Shown: positions 45,809 through 55,134 of the stretch, piece after piece | Layout of the letters: each line of letters begins with the position of its first letter | Numbering within the stretch: the stretch's first letter is position 1 | NCBI GenBank assembly: GCA_902622515.1 | Contig: CACNQE010000001.1 | Coordinates: forward strand, 124,001 to 188,000 | From: an uncultured SAR116 cluster alpha proteobacterium | GTDB lineage: Bacteria; Pseudomonadota; Alphaproteobacteria; Puniceispirillales; Puniceispirillaceae | Direction: 5' to 3' | Length of the DNA stretch: 64,000 nt | Program-made: the position numbers and the translations under genes | The notes under the pieces: generated by a model | The model's database searches: none | The model's input: only the letters and a program-made list of their open reading frames with translations | What the model was told of the DNA's origin: nothing

Positions 45809-46648
45809 ATGAATGAGTATACCGATAACCCAGAAAATCTAGATAAGATAAGTAAAAATATGCGCGAACTTGTTTTGATTATGAAAAAGCTTCGCAACAA
45901 AGAAAGTGGGTGTGAATGGGACCTCAAGCAAACCTATAATTCTATTGCGCCATACACCATAGAAGAGGCGTACGAAGTCGCAGAGGCTATCTATGAAAAT
46001 GACATGGATAAATTGTGTGATGAGCTTGGCGATTTATTATTGCAGGTCGTATTTCACTCACAAATTGCTTACGAGCTTGGGGACTTCAAGTTAGAAGATG
46101 TAATAGCTGCCGTTTGCAATAAGATGATAAGAAGACATCCACATATTTTTGGCAATAAAAAAGAAAAAGATATAACAACTATCAGAAAAACATGGGAAGA
46201 AATTAAACAGCAAGAGAGAGAGGAAAAGTCTCAAGACGGTGATTTTTTTAGTATGCTAGATGGAATCAGCAACAATCTCCCAGCCTTAATGAGAGCACTA
46301 AAATTACAACAACGCGTTTCAAAAGTTGGCTTTGACTGGCCTGATTTATACCCTGCAATAGATAAAATGTATGAGGAAATAAACGAATTAAAAGAAGAGA
46401 TGGAGCAAGAAGCACCTGATCAAAGCAGAATTCAGGATGAAATAGGCGATATTTTCTTCATAGCCACTAACATAGCTCGTCTTGCTGGATGTGAGCCTGA
46501 AACATCATTAATTCTTTCAAATAGAAAGTTTGAGAAACGATTTAGACAAATGGAAAAAGAAATCAAGAAAAATAACCAATCTATAGAAGATCTTAATTTA
46601 GATGAATTAGAAACTCTTTGGGAAAAGGCTAAAAAAGTGGTCGGATAG
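45809..46648 (+). CDS. mazG: Nucleoside triphosphate pyrophosphohydrolase MazG
   Basis: 279-aa all-helical NTP pyrophosphohydrolase that cleaves NTPs to NMPs. The first MazG domain has CEWDLKQTYNSIAPYTIEEAYEVAEAI and DELGDLLLQVVFH, giving the EExxE...ExxD magnesium site. A second domain repeats the pattern (EEINELKEEMEQE, DEIGDIFFIATNIARL). Length and two-domain layout match the long MazG. Convergent with the IMPase gene. Confidence 0.95.
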   Translation: MNEYTDNPENLDKISKNMRELVLIMKKLRNKESGCEWDLKQTYNSIAPYTIEEAYEVAEAIYENDMDKLCDELGDLLLQVVFHSQIAYELGDFKLEDVIAAVCNKMIRRHPHIFGNKKEKDITTIRKTWEEIKQQEREEKSQDGDFFSMLDGISNNLPALMRALKLQQRVSKVGFDWPDLYPAIDKMYEEINELKEEMEQEAPDQSRIQDEIGDIFFIATNIARLAGCEPETSLILSNRKFEKRFRQMEKEIKKNNQSIEDLNLDELETLWEKAKKVVG

Positions 46649-46650
46649 AA

Positions 46651-46668
46651 AGATTAAACCAATAATCT
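46651..46668. terminator. Small inverted repeat between convergent mazG and IMPase genes
   Basis: AGATTA-AACCAA-TAATCT is a perfect 6-bp repeat filling the 24-base convergent gap. AT-rich stem and no T tract, so only a weak candidate. Confidence 0.28.
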
Positions 46669-46672
46669 ATAT

Positions 46673-47518
46673 TTAGTTATTTAGGAGATATCTAGCTATT
46701 TTATCCCAGTCATTAATATCTCGAGAAAATAGGATAGGTAATTTATTGGTATAATCCAATTCAATGAAAGAGTTATTAATAAAATTAATTTGTGCAGTTT
46801 TTCCTCCTAATGCTCGATTAAACATATCAACAGGGGCGTGGTCCCAGGGCGAAGTAATAGAATGAAATATAAAATCAATCTTTAAAGTCATAAGTAAAGT
46901 TGCATCAATTCCTACACTTCCTGTAAAAACCCTTTTACCAAACGCTCCAAAACTTGATCTAATTTTCTCTTTTTGATCTGAACTCAAATACCTCAAAGAT
47001 GCACTGTATCTTAAATCCTTCACGGAAGAATCCTTTGTTACATAACCATCTCGATAAAGGATTTTATATTTAGCATTTGCATGTTTAACCTGCACACCAA
47101 AGTTGTCTGCATAATAGCATGTAGCTTTTTTTGGGATGTAAACCCATGATGCTACAGCTATTCCATAGTGAAGTAGTGCAATCATAGAACAAAATTGTTC
47201 GTTCCCATCAATAAAATTTTTGGTTCCATCAACTGGGTCTACAGTCCAAACAAACTCATCCCTTAAAACAGAAAAATAATTCTGTTTTTTTGATGAGGCT
47301 TCTTCACCAACTACTTTCGATTGATCTATTAATCTAACAAGTGCCTCTGTAAGAAAATCTTCAGATTTTCTATCTGCAACTGTAACAAAGTCATTTGGAG
47401 ATGATTTTGTTTCTATTTGCTCTTTCTTAAGGTTTTTAAAAAATGGTAAAATAATGCTATTTGAAGCCTCTTCTAATAGGTTTGTTACGGTGTCCCGCAT
47501 ACCCTCATCGAACAACAT
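46673..47518 (-). CDS. Inositol monophosphatase family protein
   Basis: 281-aa lithium-sensitive-type phosphatase. Metal-binding motifs are GEEAS (E72), WTVDPVDGTKNFIDG (D94, D97) and the C-terminal SPWDHAPVD, the WDxA box. Could be histidinol-phosphatase (HisN), CysQ or SuhB-like; the sequence does not decide. It lies 17 bases after hfq, where hflX is normally found in relatives. Confidence 0.85.
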   Translation of the reverse strand: MLFDEGMRDTVTNLLEEASNSIILPFFKNLKKEQIETKSSPNDFVTVADRKSEDFLTEALVRLIDQSKVVGEEASSKKQNYFSVLRDEFVWTVDPVDGTKNFIDGNEQFCSMIALLHYGIAVASWVYIPKKATCYYADNFGVQVKHANAKYKILYRDGYVTKDSSVKDLRYSASLRYLSSDQKEKIRSSFGAFGKRVFTGSVGIDATLLMTLKIDFIFHSITSPWDHAPVDMFNRALGGKTAQINFINNSFIELDYTNKLPILFSRDINDWDKIARYLLNN

Positions 47519-47535
47519 TATAAATTAATATCCAA

Positions 47536-47778
47536 TCAATTCTCATCGTCTAAGAGTTGCTCTCTTAAATCAATTATGGTCGCAGGCATAATCGTTGAGA
47601 CGGCGTGTTTATAAATTAACTGTATATGGCCATCACGCTTCAATAAAATTGAATAATTATCAAACCAAGTGATCAAACCTTGCAACTTAACACCATTTAT
47701 TAAAAAAACGGTAACGGATATATTTTGCCGCCTAGCTGTATTTAAGAATACGTCCTGCAGATTTTGAGTTTTGTCCAT
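47536..47778 (-). CDS. hfq: RNA chaperone Hfq
   Basis: 80-aa Sm-like hexameric protein that pairs small RNAs with mRNAs. Sm1 is [28 protein letters not shown] broken across the usual loop, and Sm2 is [10 protein letters not shown], matching the conserved (Y/F)KHA. The C-terminal tail is short and acidic, as in alphaproteobacteria. 13 bases downstream of dat. Confidence 0.97.
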   Translation of the reverse strand: MDKTQNLQDVFLNTARRQNISVTVFLINGVKLQGLITWFDNYSILLKRDGHIQLIYKHAVSTIMPATIIDLREQLLDDEN

Positions 47779-47791
47779 AGATTTTACCTCA

Positions 47792-48628
47792 CTAAAGTGC
47801 CCTTTCTAAATACGCACTTCTCAGAGCCGCCGATATAGGTCCAACTTTGCCATCTGCGATTAGATGATTATTGAGTTGAGTTATAGGAGTAACTATTGCA
47901 GTGGCACTAGTAACGAACAATTCTTTTGCATTTATTGCTTCATCAACTGTAAATGGTTTTTCAACTACCTTATACCTATGCTTATCTGCGAGTTCGGTAA
48001 GTGCTAACTTTGTTATACCATTTAAAATGACATTGCTGGCATTTCTAGTAATAATCTGATTATTTCCATCTACCATCCAAAGATTAGAGGAAGCCCCTTC
48101 TGAAATAGTACCGTCTTCCATGACCATTATAGCTTCATATGCGTCATTCTCTATTGCTTTTTGTTTAGCAATGCAATTTGGCAACAGATTAATTGTTTTT
48201 ATGTCTCTTCTATCCCATCTTTCGTCAACTGTGGTAATCGCTTTCTTTCCTTCTACATCTGTTTTGATTATCATCGATTTAGCCGTTACTACCAGAGCAG
48301 GCGCAACATTTTTTGGAAACTGATGAGCGCGTTCTGCAACACCTCGTGTTACTTGCATATATATGAGGCCATCATTGATCAAATTTAATCTAATTAATCT
48401 TTTTAAAATCTGTTTTATTGTAGTTTCTGTTATATCAAAAACTAAACTAATTTCATCAAGAGATCTCCTTAACCTTTTGTAATGTCCACCAAAATCAACT
48501 AATTTTTTATCCAAAACTAAAACAACTTCATAAACACCATCACCAAATTGATAACCTCTGTCTTCAATATGAACAGATGCTTGGTTATGAGGAAGATAAC
48601 GACCGTTTACATATGCAATTCTAGACAT
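47792..48628 (-). CDS. dat: D-amino-acid aminotransferase (class IV PLP enzyme)
   Basis: 278-aa fold-type IV aminotransferase. Start [32 protein letters not shown] is typical of D-alanine aminotransferase. The PLP lysine is K144 in [11 protein letters not shown] and the phosphate-binding Glu lies in [10 protein letters not shown]. Likely supplies D-amino acids for the cell wall. Branched-chain aminotransferase is excluded by length. It sits between trkA and hfq, as usual in alphaproteobacteria. Confidence 0.9.
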   Translation of the reverse strand: MSRIAYVNGRYLPHNQASVHIEDRGYQFGDGVYEVVLVLDKKLVDFGGHYKRLRRSLDEISLVFDITETTIKQILKRLIRLNLINDGLIYMQVTRGVAERAHQFPKNVAPALVVTAKSMIIKTDVEGKKAITTVDERWDRRDIKTINLLPNCIAKQKAIENDAYEAIMVMEDGTISEGASSNLWMVDGNNQIITRNASNVILNGITKLALTELADKHRYKVVEKPFTVDEAINAKELFVTSATAIVTPITQLNNHLIADGKVGPISAALRSAYLERAL

Positions 48629-48694
48629 TTATATCCTATTTTCATTACTCTATATTAATTTGAATAACATTACTCAAATAACTATAAATCAAAT

Positions 48695-50065
48695 TTATTT
48701 TGCTGATATTATATTTTCCGCTTGTCTTGATTTACCCTGCTTTGCAAATAAAATTACATGATCTCCAGCCTCGATTATAGTATCGCCTCTAGCGGGAATA
48801 ACACGATCACGTCTTAAAACTGCACCAATATTAACACCTTTAGGAATGCGGGATTTTCTTAATGGAAGTCCAACAAGATCTGAGCCCGAAACAGCCTCTG
48901 CCTCTAAGACTTCTCCTAATCCCTCGACTATGGAGTGAACGTCTATAATTCTTCCTCTTCTTATGTGCTCTAGAACCGAAGAAACCGTGATCTGGGGAGG
49001 ATTGATAACTACGTCAACTCCCAGTGTACTGATAAGAGGCACAAAACCTTGCATATTTACAAGCACTACCGCATATTTTGCCCCAATTCTTTTTGCTAAT
49101 AAAGCTGATAAAATATTTACCTCATCATCATTAGATACAGCAACAAAGGTTTCTGAGGAGCTGACACTTGCTTCTTTGAGTATATCAGCATCTAATACAT
49201 CGCCACAGATGACACTTGTATTTGATAATTTCGCAGCAATATTTCTTGCCTGATCCTTATTTAGTTCAATAATCTTAGACTTGATATCACTTTGCCCAGA
49301 TTCAATGTCTTGGGCTAATATCTGACCAATATTTCCACCGCCTGCAATAACCACAGATGAAGTTCGATGTTCATGATGTCCAAACGCAGCCATAGCACGC
49401 TCTAAATGCTCAGTATCGCAAACAAAATAAACTCTATCACCTGTTTTTAATTCATCTGTTCCGTCACGGGAAATCGTTACTAAGTTTTCTCGAAGAATTG
49501 CAACTATTGTTATGGAAAGATCAGGAAACAAATCTGTAAGATGACGTAAGGGCGTGTCTATGATAGGACAATTATTATCGCATAAAACACCAACTAGCTG
49601 AATTTTACCACCACCCAACTCCTTAACGTCGAATGCTCCAGGAAGCCTCAACTGCCTGCCAACAGCGGATGCGACCTCCCGTTCTGGAGATATTATGAAA
49701 TCGATAGGCATATTATCTTCAGTAAAAACCTTACTTTGGAGATCTGAACCTAAATAAGCGTTTGAACGAATTCTTGCGATCTTAGTTGGAGTTTTGAAAA
49801 CACTGTGTGCCATTTGGCAGGCAACCATATTTACTTCATCAGACTCAGTTACAGCGATAATTAATTCAGCTTGCTCAAGTCCAGCTCTCTCAAGGACATC
49901 TGGGTGAGATGCAAGACCGACAATTGCCGATAAGTCTGCATGTTCTGCAATACGCTGAGCTCTCTCCTCATCATGATCAATAACTGTGACATCATTCTGC
50001 TCAGCTGCAAGATGGGTTGCTATGGCGCTTCCCACTATACCCGCGCCACAAATTACTATTCGCAT
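48695..50065 (-). CDS. trkA: Trk potassium uptake system NAD-binding protein TrkA
   Basis: 456-aa peripheral regulator of the TrkH potassium channel. Two tandem RCK units: the first begins RIVICGAGIVGSAIATHLA, the second VVIAGGGNIGQILAQDIE; each is followed by a TrkA-C domain (ENLVTISRDGTDELKTGD and RDRVIPARGDTIIEAGD). AAGGA precedes the ATG. Downstream of ntrX with a 66-bp gap; TrkH is not in this window. Confidence 0.96.
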   Translation of the reverse strand: MRIVICGAGIVGSAIATHLAAEQNDVTVIDHDEERAQRIAEHADLSAIVGLASHPDVLERAGLEQAELIIAVTESDEVNMVACQMAHSVFKTPTKIARIRSNAYLGSDLQSKVFTEDNMPIDFIISPEREVASAVGRQLRLPGAFDVKELGGGKIQLVGVLCDNNCPIIDTPLRHLTDLFPDLSITIVAILRENLVTISRDGTDELKTGDRVYFVCDTEHLERAMAAFGHHEHRTSSVVIAGGGNIGQILAQDIESGQSDIKSKIIELNKDQARNIAAKLSNTSVICGDVLDADILKEASVSSSETFVAVSNDDEVNILSALLAKRIGAKYAVVLVNMQGFVPLISTLGVDVVINPPQITVSSVLEHIRRGRIIDVHSIVEGLGEVLEAEAVSGSDLVGLPLRKSRIPKGVNIGAVLRRDRVIPARGDTIIEAGDHVILFAKQGKSRQAENIISAK

Positions 50066-50131
50066 TTGTATTAATTCCTTAACTATAATGATTTTTGTTA
50101 TATCTGCTAAAATTATAAAAGATCAAGGAGA

Positions 50132-51511
50132 TTAGTTTTCTGGAATCCCTACTGATTTTAATTTTCTATAAAGTGCAGACCTTTCCATTTCAATAAATTT
50201 CGCCATTTGGGTAATATTTCCATCAAATCTTTTCATTTGCGATATTAAATACGCACGTTCAAACTTTTCTCTAGCTTCTCTTAGAGAATATGACATGAAT
50301 ACTTCGTTTAGCATTTGACCTTCATCACTAGTATTATTGTTTGTATTAAATTCAGGGAGAGCAGATACACCGAGAGGGTCTTTATTTTCATCAGAAGATA
50401 AAATCATGATAGTTTCAATCACATTTTTGAGCTGCCTGACTGATCCTGGCCATGGTAGAGCTCGCAATGCATTTAGCAGATCTTCTCCTAATTTTACTGG
50501 GTTTTTTCCGAGTAATTCTGACTGCTGCTGAACAAAATGCTTTGCCAATAACGAAATGTCTCCCCTTCTTTGTGAAAGTTCTGGGACATATATATTCACC
50601 ACTGCGAGCCTATAGTATAAATCTTCTCTTAACTTACCTTTTTCTATCATTTCCTGAGGATTTTCGTTTGTAGCAGAAATTATTCGAACGTCAGATATTA
50701 TTTCTGACATTCCTCCTATTCTTCTAAATCTTTGTTCGGTAACGGCACGCAGAATACGGGCTTGCATATTAGCTGATAGGTCACTAATTTCATCAAAATA
50801 GAGGGTTCCTAAATGGGCCTGCTCGAGTAAACCAACTATTCTTCTCCCATACTGGAAGTTTTCAGAACCAAAAAGTTCTGCATCTGCTTTTTCTCCAGTT
50901 AATCTACTACAAGAAACTACAACAAATGGGTGTTCGGACCGAGATGACCGATTATGAATTAATCGTGCAACAGTCTCTTTACCTGAACCCGGTCTTCCCT
51001 GAATTAAAACTCTGCTTGATGTTGGTGCTATTTTTTCAATATCATTTTTAAGTTGCTTAATTTTAGGGGCATTACCAATAAAGTCCGGTTCTTTATATAC
51101 TGCAGTTCTAGCTCTAAGTAATTGATTTTCAATTTCTAAACGTTTTGCTTGCAAAGCTCTCCTTACAGTCAAAATCAACCTTTCAGCTTTAAAAGGTTTT
51201 TCTATAAAATCATAAGCACCATTTCGAATTGCTTCAACGGCTGTGGATATTGTTCCATGCCCAGAAATCATCAATATAGGCATATCCGGATAGATTTCTT
51301 TACACCAGCTAAGTAATCCAAGACCATCCATGTCAGAATCACGCATCCATATATCTAAAATTGCGCAAGATGGTAATCTCTTTGATACAATATCGCGAGC
51401 CTGCTCTGCGTTAGCTGCCTGAACAGTTGAAAATCCCTCATCCTCAAGTGTAAGACTCAACAACGAACGAATATCCGATTCATCATCAACAATTAAAATT
51501 TCTTCACTCAC
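50132..51511 (-). CDS. ntrX: NtrC-family response regulator NtrX
   Basis: 459-aa regulator of the NtrY-NtrX pair. The receiver domain has the acidic pair VDDES, phosphorylation site D53 and K105 in EKPF. The AAA+ domain has Walker A GRPGSGKE (172-179) and Walker B TLYFDEI (236-242). The GAFTGA loop that contacts sigma-54 is replaced by NFQYGRRIVG. The C-terminal Fis-type helix-turn-helix is GNITQMAKFIEMERSALYRK. NtrX of this group is known to work without sigma-54. Start overlaps the ntrY stop by 4 bases. Confidence 0.94.
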   Translation of the reverse strand: MSEEILIVDDESDIRSLLSLTLEDEGFSTVQAANAEQARDIVSKRLPSCAILDIWMRDSDMDGLGLLSWCKEIYPDMPILMISGHGTISTAVEAIRNGAYDFIEKPFKAERLILTVRRALQAKRLEIENQLLRARTAVYKEPDFIGNAPKIKQLKNDIEKIAPTSSRVLIQGRPGSGKETVARLIHNRSSRSEHPFVVVSCSRLTGEKADAELFGSENFQYGRRIVGLLEQAHLGTLYFDEISDLSANMQARILRAVTEQRFRRIGGMSEIISDVRIISATNENPQEMIEKGKLREDLYYRLAVVNIYVPELSQRRGDISLLAKHFVQQQSELLGKNPVKLGEDLLNALRALPWPGSVRQLKNVIETIMILSSDENKDPLGVSALPEFNTNNNTSDEGQMLNEVFMSYSLREAREKFERAYLISQMKRFDGNITQMAKFIEMERSALYRKLKSVGIPEN

Positions 51512-53709
51512 TTTTCATTACCCTTTGATGATTTTTCTCCTGAGAGAGGGATTGAGATTTCAATTTGGGCACCTCCCTCTGAATGATTTTGTAATTTAAT
51601 CTGACCAGAATGTTCCTGAATAATTTTTTGCACTATTGCTAAGCCGAGTCCAGTACCTGCATCACGACCACTAACGTATGGCTCAAATAACTTAGACAGA
51701 TTTTTTGTTCGAAATCCTGGTCCATTATCCCTAATATCTATATAAACCGATGTCCAATCATTTCTTAAACTCACCCAGATAGTCGCTCTCTCGACTTTAC
51801 TTTCCTTGAGTATATCAATTGAATTTTGGAACAGATTCGCAAACACTTGTCTAATGAGCCCAGAATCAGCATCTACGAAAACTGGTTCTGGTGGTTTTGA
51901 TAACAGTATCTTAATATGGTTATCTTCATCTTGATACAAATGAATTTGTTCCTCAACAAGCGCTGTTAGCTCTTGTTTTGCAAGAACTGCTGATGGCATT
52001 CGCGCAAAACTAGAAAATTCATCTACCAACCTTCCAATATCGCCAACTTGCCTACTGATAATAGTCAAAAATTGGTCAAATTGTTCTGCTTTTTTAGGGT
52101 CCTCTGGCCTATATTTTTTCAATAACCTATCTGCTGCAAGCTCAATTGGTGTGAGTGGATTTTTTATTTCATGAGCAATTCGTCTTGCTATATCTGACCA
52201 AGCTGCTTTGCGCTGAGCAGACAATAAATCAGTTACATCATCAAAAGTAACAACATATCCTACTATTCTTTTTTCAATTTCTTCAGAGGTTATGCCAGCT
52301 TGAAGGAAAAGCTGTTGCTCATTCCGAACAATCATTAACTCAGCATTATGTTTGCGTTTTTTGCCTTGCTTGATTACGTCAAATAATTCTGAAAATTCTG
52401 GTAAAATATCAGTTAGCTGACTCCCGATGAGTTGTTGTTTTGTATAACCAAGCAACGAACAAGCAGCTGTATTTGGAAGAGTAATAATACCTTTATTAGT
52501 TAATCCAATTACACCAGAAGAAACACCTGATAAAACTGCCTCTGTAAATTCACGTCTTTGGTCAAGTTGCTTGTTTGCGTGTACAAGTTGCCTTTGAGTC
52601 GAAGATAAATCGTCCATCATTCTATTGAAACTAATCCCTAATAGAGAAATCTCATCTAAATCTGTCTTTATATCAACCCTTGAATTTAAATCACCTGCTC
52701 TCACTGAGTCTGCAACTAAGATTATTCCTCTAAGAGGCTTAGTTATTGCGCTGGACAAACTAAGACCAATCCATAGTGCTGAAAGTAAGAGAAATAATGA
52801 TATAACAGCAAAAATTGCTGCCATGGAAATCTGAAGGTCAAATTGTCGAATAGATAGCGATTGATAATCAGAGACTGCTAATCGCGTTTTATCGACCGCT
52901 TCAAGTACATCAGAATCGATAAAACGCCCGACAAGTAGGTAGGCATCTACGAAATTGTTAAGTTTAACAAGAGCCTGTATCTTCGTGTTATCATCTGTCC
53001 TTGTTATAACAACTTCGTCATTTCTAACACGGTCCAACCAATCGCTATCCAATTCGGAAAAGATAATAGAAAATGCAAACCTTGACTTTGCAATTATTTG
53101 TCCAGTTCCATCTAATATTACAGCTTCAGAGAGATTTCTGATTCCAACTTGGTCAGTTATAAATCTATTAAAAATTTGCTTATTCTGGGCTAATTTTAAC
53201 CCATCTCTGTTTACGTCATTTGCCATTGCGAGAACTTGTCCTCTAATAGAACGTGTATGTTCTTCTAGATAAGCATCTGCAATTGTTACAGAGTCATTTA
53301 CTGCGGTAGAGATGCGCTCTGAAAACCAACCTCGTAGTGAATAATCGACAACCGAAACTGCAAAGCTTGCGACTATTATTGATGGAAATACTGTTAGCAA
53401 ACCAAACAAAACGGCAAGCCTCATTTGTAATTGAGAACCAGCCTTCTTTTGCTTTTTTTCAACAAAAAGCCTAATTATTTGCCTTATTATAACAAAAAGT
53501 AACCCTATTAAACAAAGGCTGACACCCAAAAAAATAAATATTAAAAGATCAGATTGTTTAGGCAATGTCTCTACGGTAGAAAGAGCAAGAAAGCTTAATA
53601 TACTTATTAAAACACTGATTAAAACAACACCAGAAATTAACTTCAATAACTTTATAAAACTTATCTCATTAGTATCTTGGATAAATGATTTTGTGTTGCG
53701 AATTCGCAT
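51508..53709 (-). CDS. ntrY: Nitrogen regulation sensor histidine kinase NtrY
   Basis: 733-aa membrane kinase. Three hydrophobic segments (about 23-46, 54-80, 97-122) and one more at about 293-320 flank a periplasmic domain. HAMP (about 320-370), PAS (about 390-490), HisKA with H513 in RIAHEIKNPLTP, and HATPase with GTGLGLAIVQKI follow. Phosphorylates NtrX; in relatives it senses redox/oxygen or nitrogen. The ntrC gene lies 9 bases upstream. Confidence 0.95.
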   Translation of the reverse strand: MRIRNTKSFIQDTNEISFIKLLKLISGVVLISVLISILSFLALSTVETLPKQSDLLIFIFLGVSLCLIGLLFVIIRQIIRLFVEKKQKKAGSQLQMRLAVLFGLLTVFPSIIVASFAVSVVDYSLRGWFSERISTAVNDSVTIADAYLEEHTRSIRGQVLAMANDVNRDGLKLAQNKQIFNRFITDQVGIRNLSEAVILDGTGQIIAKSRFAFSIIFSELDSDWLDRVRNDEVVITRTDDNTKIQALVKLNNFVDAYLLVGRFIDSDVLEAVDKTRLAVSDYQSLSIRQFDLQISMAAIFAVISLFLLLSALWIGLSLSSAITKPLRGIILVADSVRAGDLNSRVDIKTDLDEISLLGISFNRMMDDLSSTQRQLVHANKQLDQRREFTEAVLSGVSSGVIGLTNKGIITLPNTAACSLLGYTKQQLIGSQLTDILPEFSELFDVIKQGKKRKHNAELMIVRNEQQLFLQAGITSEEIEKRIVGYVVTFDDVTDLLSAQRKAAWSDIARRIAHEIKNPLTPIELAADRLLKKYRPEDPKKAEQFDQFLTIISRQVGDIGRLVDEFSSFARMPSAVLAKQELTALVEEQIHLYQDEDNHIKILLSKPPEPVFVDADSGLIRQVFANLFQNSIDILKESKVERATIWVSLRNDWTSVYIDIRDNGPGFRTKNLSKLFEPYVSGRDAGTGLGLAIVQKIIQEHSGQIKLQNHSEGGAQIEISIPLSGEKSSKGNEK

Positions 53710-53718
53710 TGCTATGGC

Positions 53719-55134
53719 CTATTTATATCCATCACGAGAAAGAGGTAGGTTCAATTGTTTTATCTTTTTCCTTAATGTATTTCTGTTTATACCTAGTATT
53801 TCCGATGCCTTTATCTGATTTCCTGATGTTCGTCTCATTGTAGCATAGATAAGAGGTTTCTCTACTTCTCTTAAAATCTTGTCAAATAAACCTGAGGACG
53901 GCAAATCATCTCCAATAGAATTAAAATATTTTTCAATATGATATTTTGCTGATTGACCAAGAGAAGTTTTTTTATCTTCAGATGAATCATTTTGCAATTT
54001 TCCCAATTCAGTTAAAACTTCAGAAACCGTAATTTCATTTGAGTCTGCGTTTACAAAAAGGCGCCTAATGACGAATATTAATTCTCGCAAATTTCCTGGC
54101 CAATTCCAGTCTTGCAGATGGTCAACTGCCTCAGTCTGTAATGTTTTATTAATACCAAACTCATCGCTCAAACGGTTGCATATTAGATTAGCAAGCAATT
54201 TTACATCTTCAAGTCTATCTCTCAATGGAGGTACTGTTAAATAAGCAGATGATAGAAAAAAATATAAATCATCTCTAAACAAGCCCTCTGATACATGTTT
54301 CCTAAGATCGACACAGGTGCCAATAATAATTCGGTTTGGACGATATGGGCTTTTTTCTAGTTTATCTAAATAACTCATCATTGCTCTTTGTGCATCAATG
54401 GATAAGAGCTCAATATTATTTATAAATAAATTTTTCTTAGACGCTGATTTTAATATACTTTCTTCTCCAAATAATAGATTGAAATGATTATTAGAATTCG
54501 TATATGACATATTAATTGAAACAAATTCTGTATTTGTATGATCGCCAATTTGACATAAAGTGTGGGCGATTTCTTCTTTTTCTGCACCAGCCTCTGCATG
54601 AATCAAAACTGGAACATTTGAAGTAGAATATTTTGTTAACAATTTAAAGGTATTCTGCATTATCGCTGATTGTCCTGCTAATGGAATGGCAATGGTTTCA
54701 GGGATAGAAACTTCAATTGTTTTAGAATTGTTCGGTGATATAGCTCCTATACCTCCTTGAGTGGAATAGAGCTTTGCCGCACGATTACATACCTCAATTA
54801 ACTTTCCCAACTCAAATGGCTTCGGAAAATACTCAACCACATCGTATTTTTTTGTTTTGATTGCTGTTAATAAATTAGTCCTCGCGCTCATTACGATAAT
54901 TTGAAGGTCTGGCCGTTTTTCTTTAATTCTTGGGAGAACATCGAGCACATCCCCGTCTGGAAATCCAACATCTGTTATGAGTATATTGCCTCTCTCGGAC
55001 ATAGCATAATCCCAAAGGCCAGCTAATGTAGTAACTGCAGAGACCCTATACCCTTGTCTTGTCAATGCATGTACAAGAAAAGTTCTCACAGACTTATCAT
55101 CATCTGCCACTATAAATTGTGCTATCAAACCCAT
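53719..55134 (-). CDS. ntrC: NtrC-like response regulator with degenerate AAA+ domain
   Basis: 471-aa NtrC by position and architecture. The receiver looks functional (D11-D13, D55, S83, K105) and the C-terminal Fis-type helix-turn-helix is intact (IKASEILGINRNTLRKKIKQ). The central domain is damaged: Walker A reads AEAGAEKE (180-187) instead of GESGTGKE, the GAFTGA loop is absent with about 12 residues missing after LFG (221-223), and the Walker B DE is NN (NLFINNI, 235-241). The arginine-finger segment (FRDDLYF) and WPGNLRE remain. ATP hydrolysis and sigma-54 activation should be lost, while phosphorylation and DNA binding may persist. One-base overlap with ntrB; no frameshift. Confidence 0.92.
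   Translation of the reverse strand: MGLIAQFIVADDDKSVRTFLVHALTRQGYRVSAVTTLAGLWDYAMSERGNILITDVGFPDGDVLDVLPRIKEKRPDLQIIVMSARTNLLTAIKTKKYDVVEYFPKPFELGKLIEVCNRAAKLYSTQGGIGAISPNNSKTIEVSIPETIAIPLAGQSAIMQNTFKLLTKYSTSNVPVLIHAEAGAEKEEIAHTLCQIGDHTNTEFVSINMSYTNSNNHFNLLFGEESILKSASKKNLFINNIELLSIDAQRAMMSYLDKLEKSPYRPNRIIIGTCVDLRKHVSEGLFRDDLYFFLSSAYLTVPPLRDRLEDVKLLANLICNRLSDEFGINKTLQTEAVDHLQDWNWPGNLRELIFVIRRLFVNADSNEITVSEVLTELGKLQNDSSEDKKTSLGQSAKYHIEKYFNSIGDDLPSSGLFDKILREVEKPLIYATMRRTSGNQIKASEILGINRNTLRKKIKQLNLPLSRDGYK

Noticed and set aside
53719-55134. ntrC as a sequencing-error pseudogene
   Set aside because: The frame is uninterrupted over 471 codons, flanking overlaps with ntrB are intact and the receiver and helix-turn-helix are conserved, which points to selected divergence rather than decay or error.
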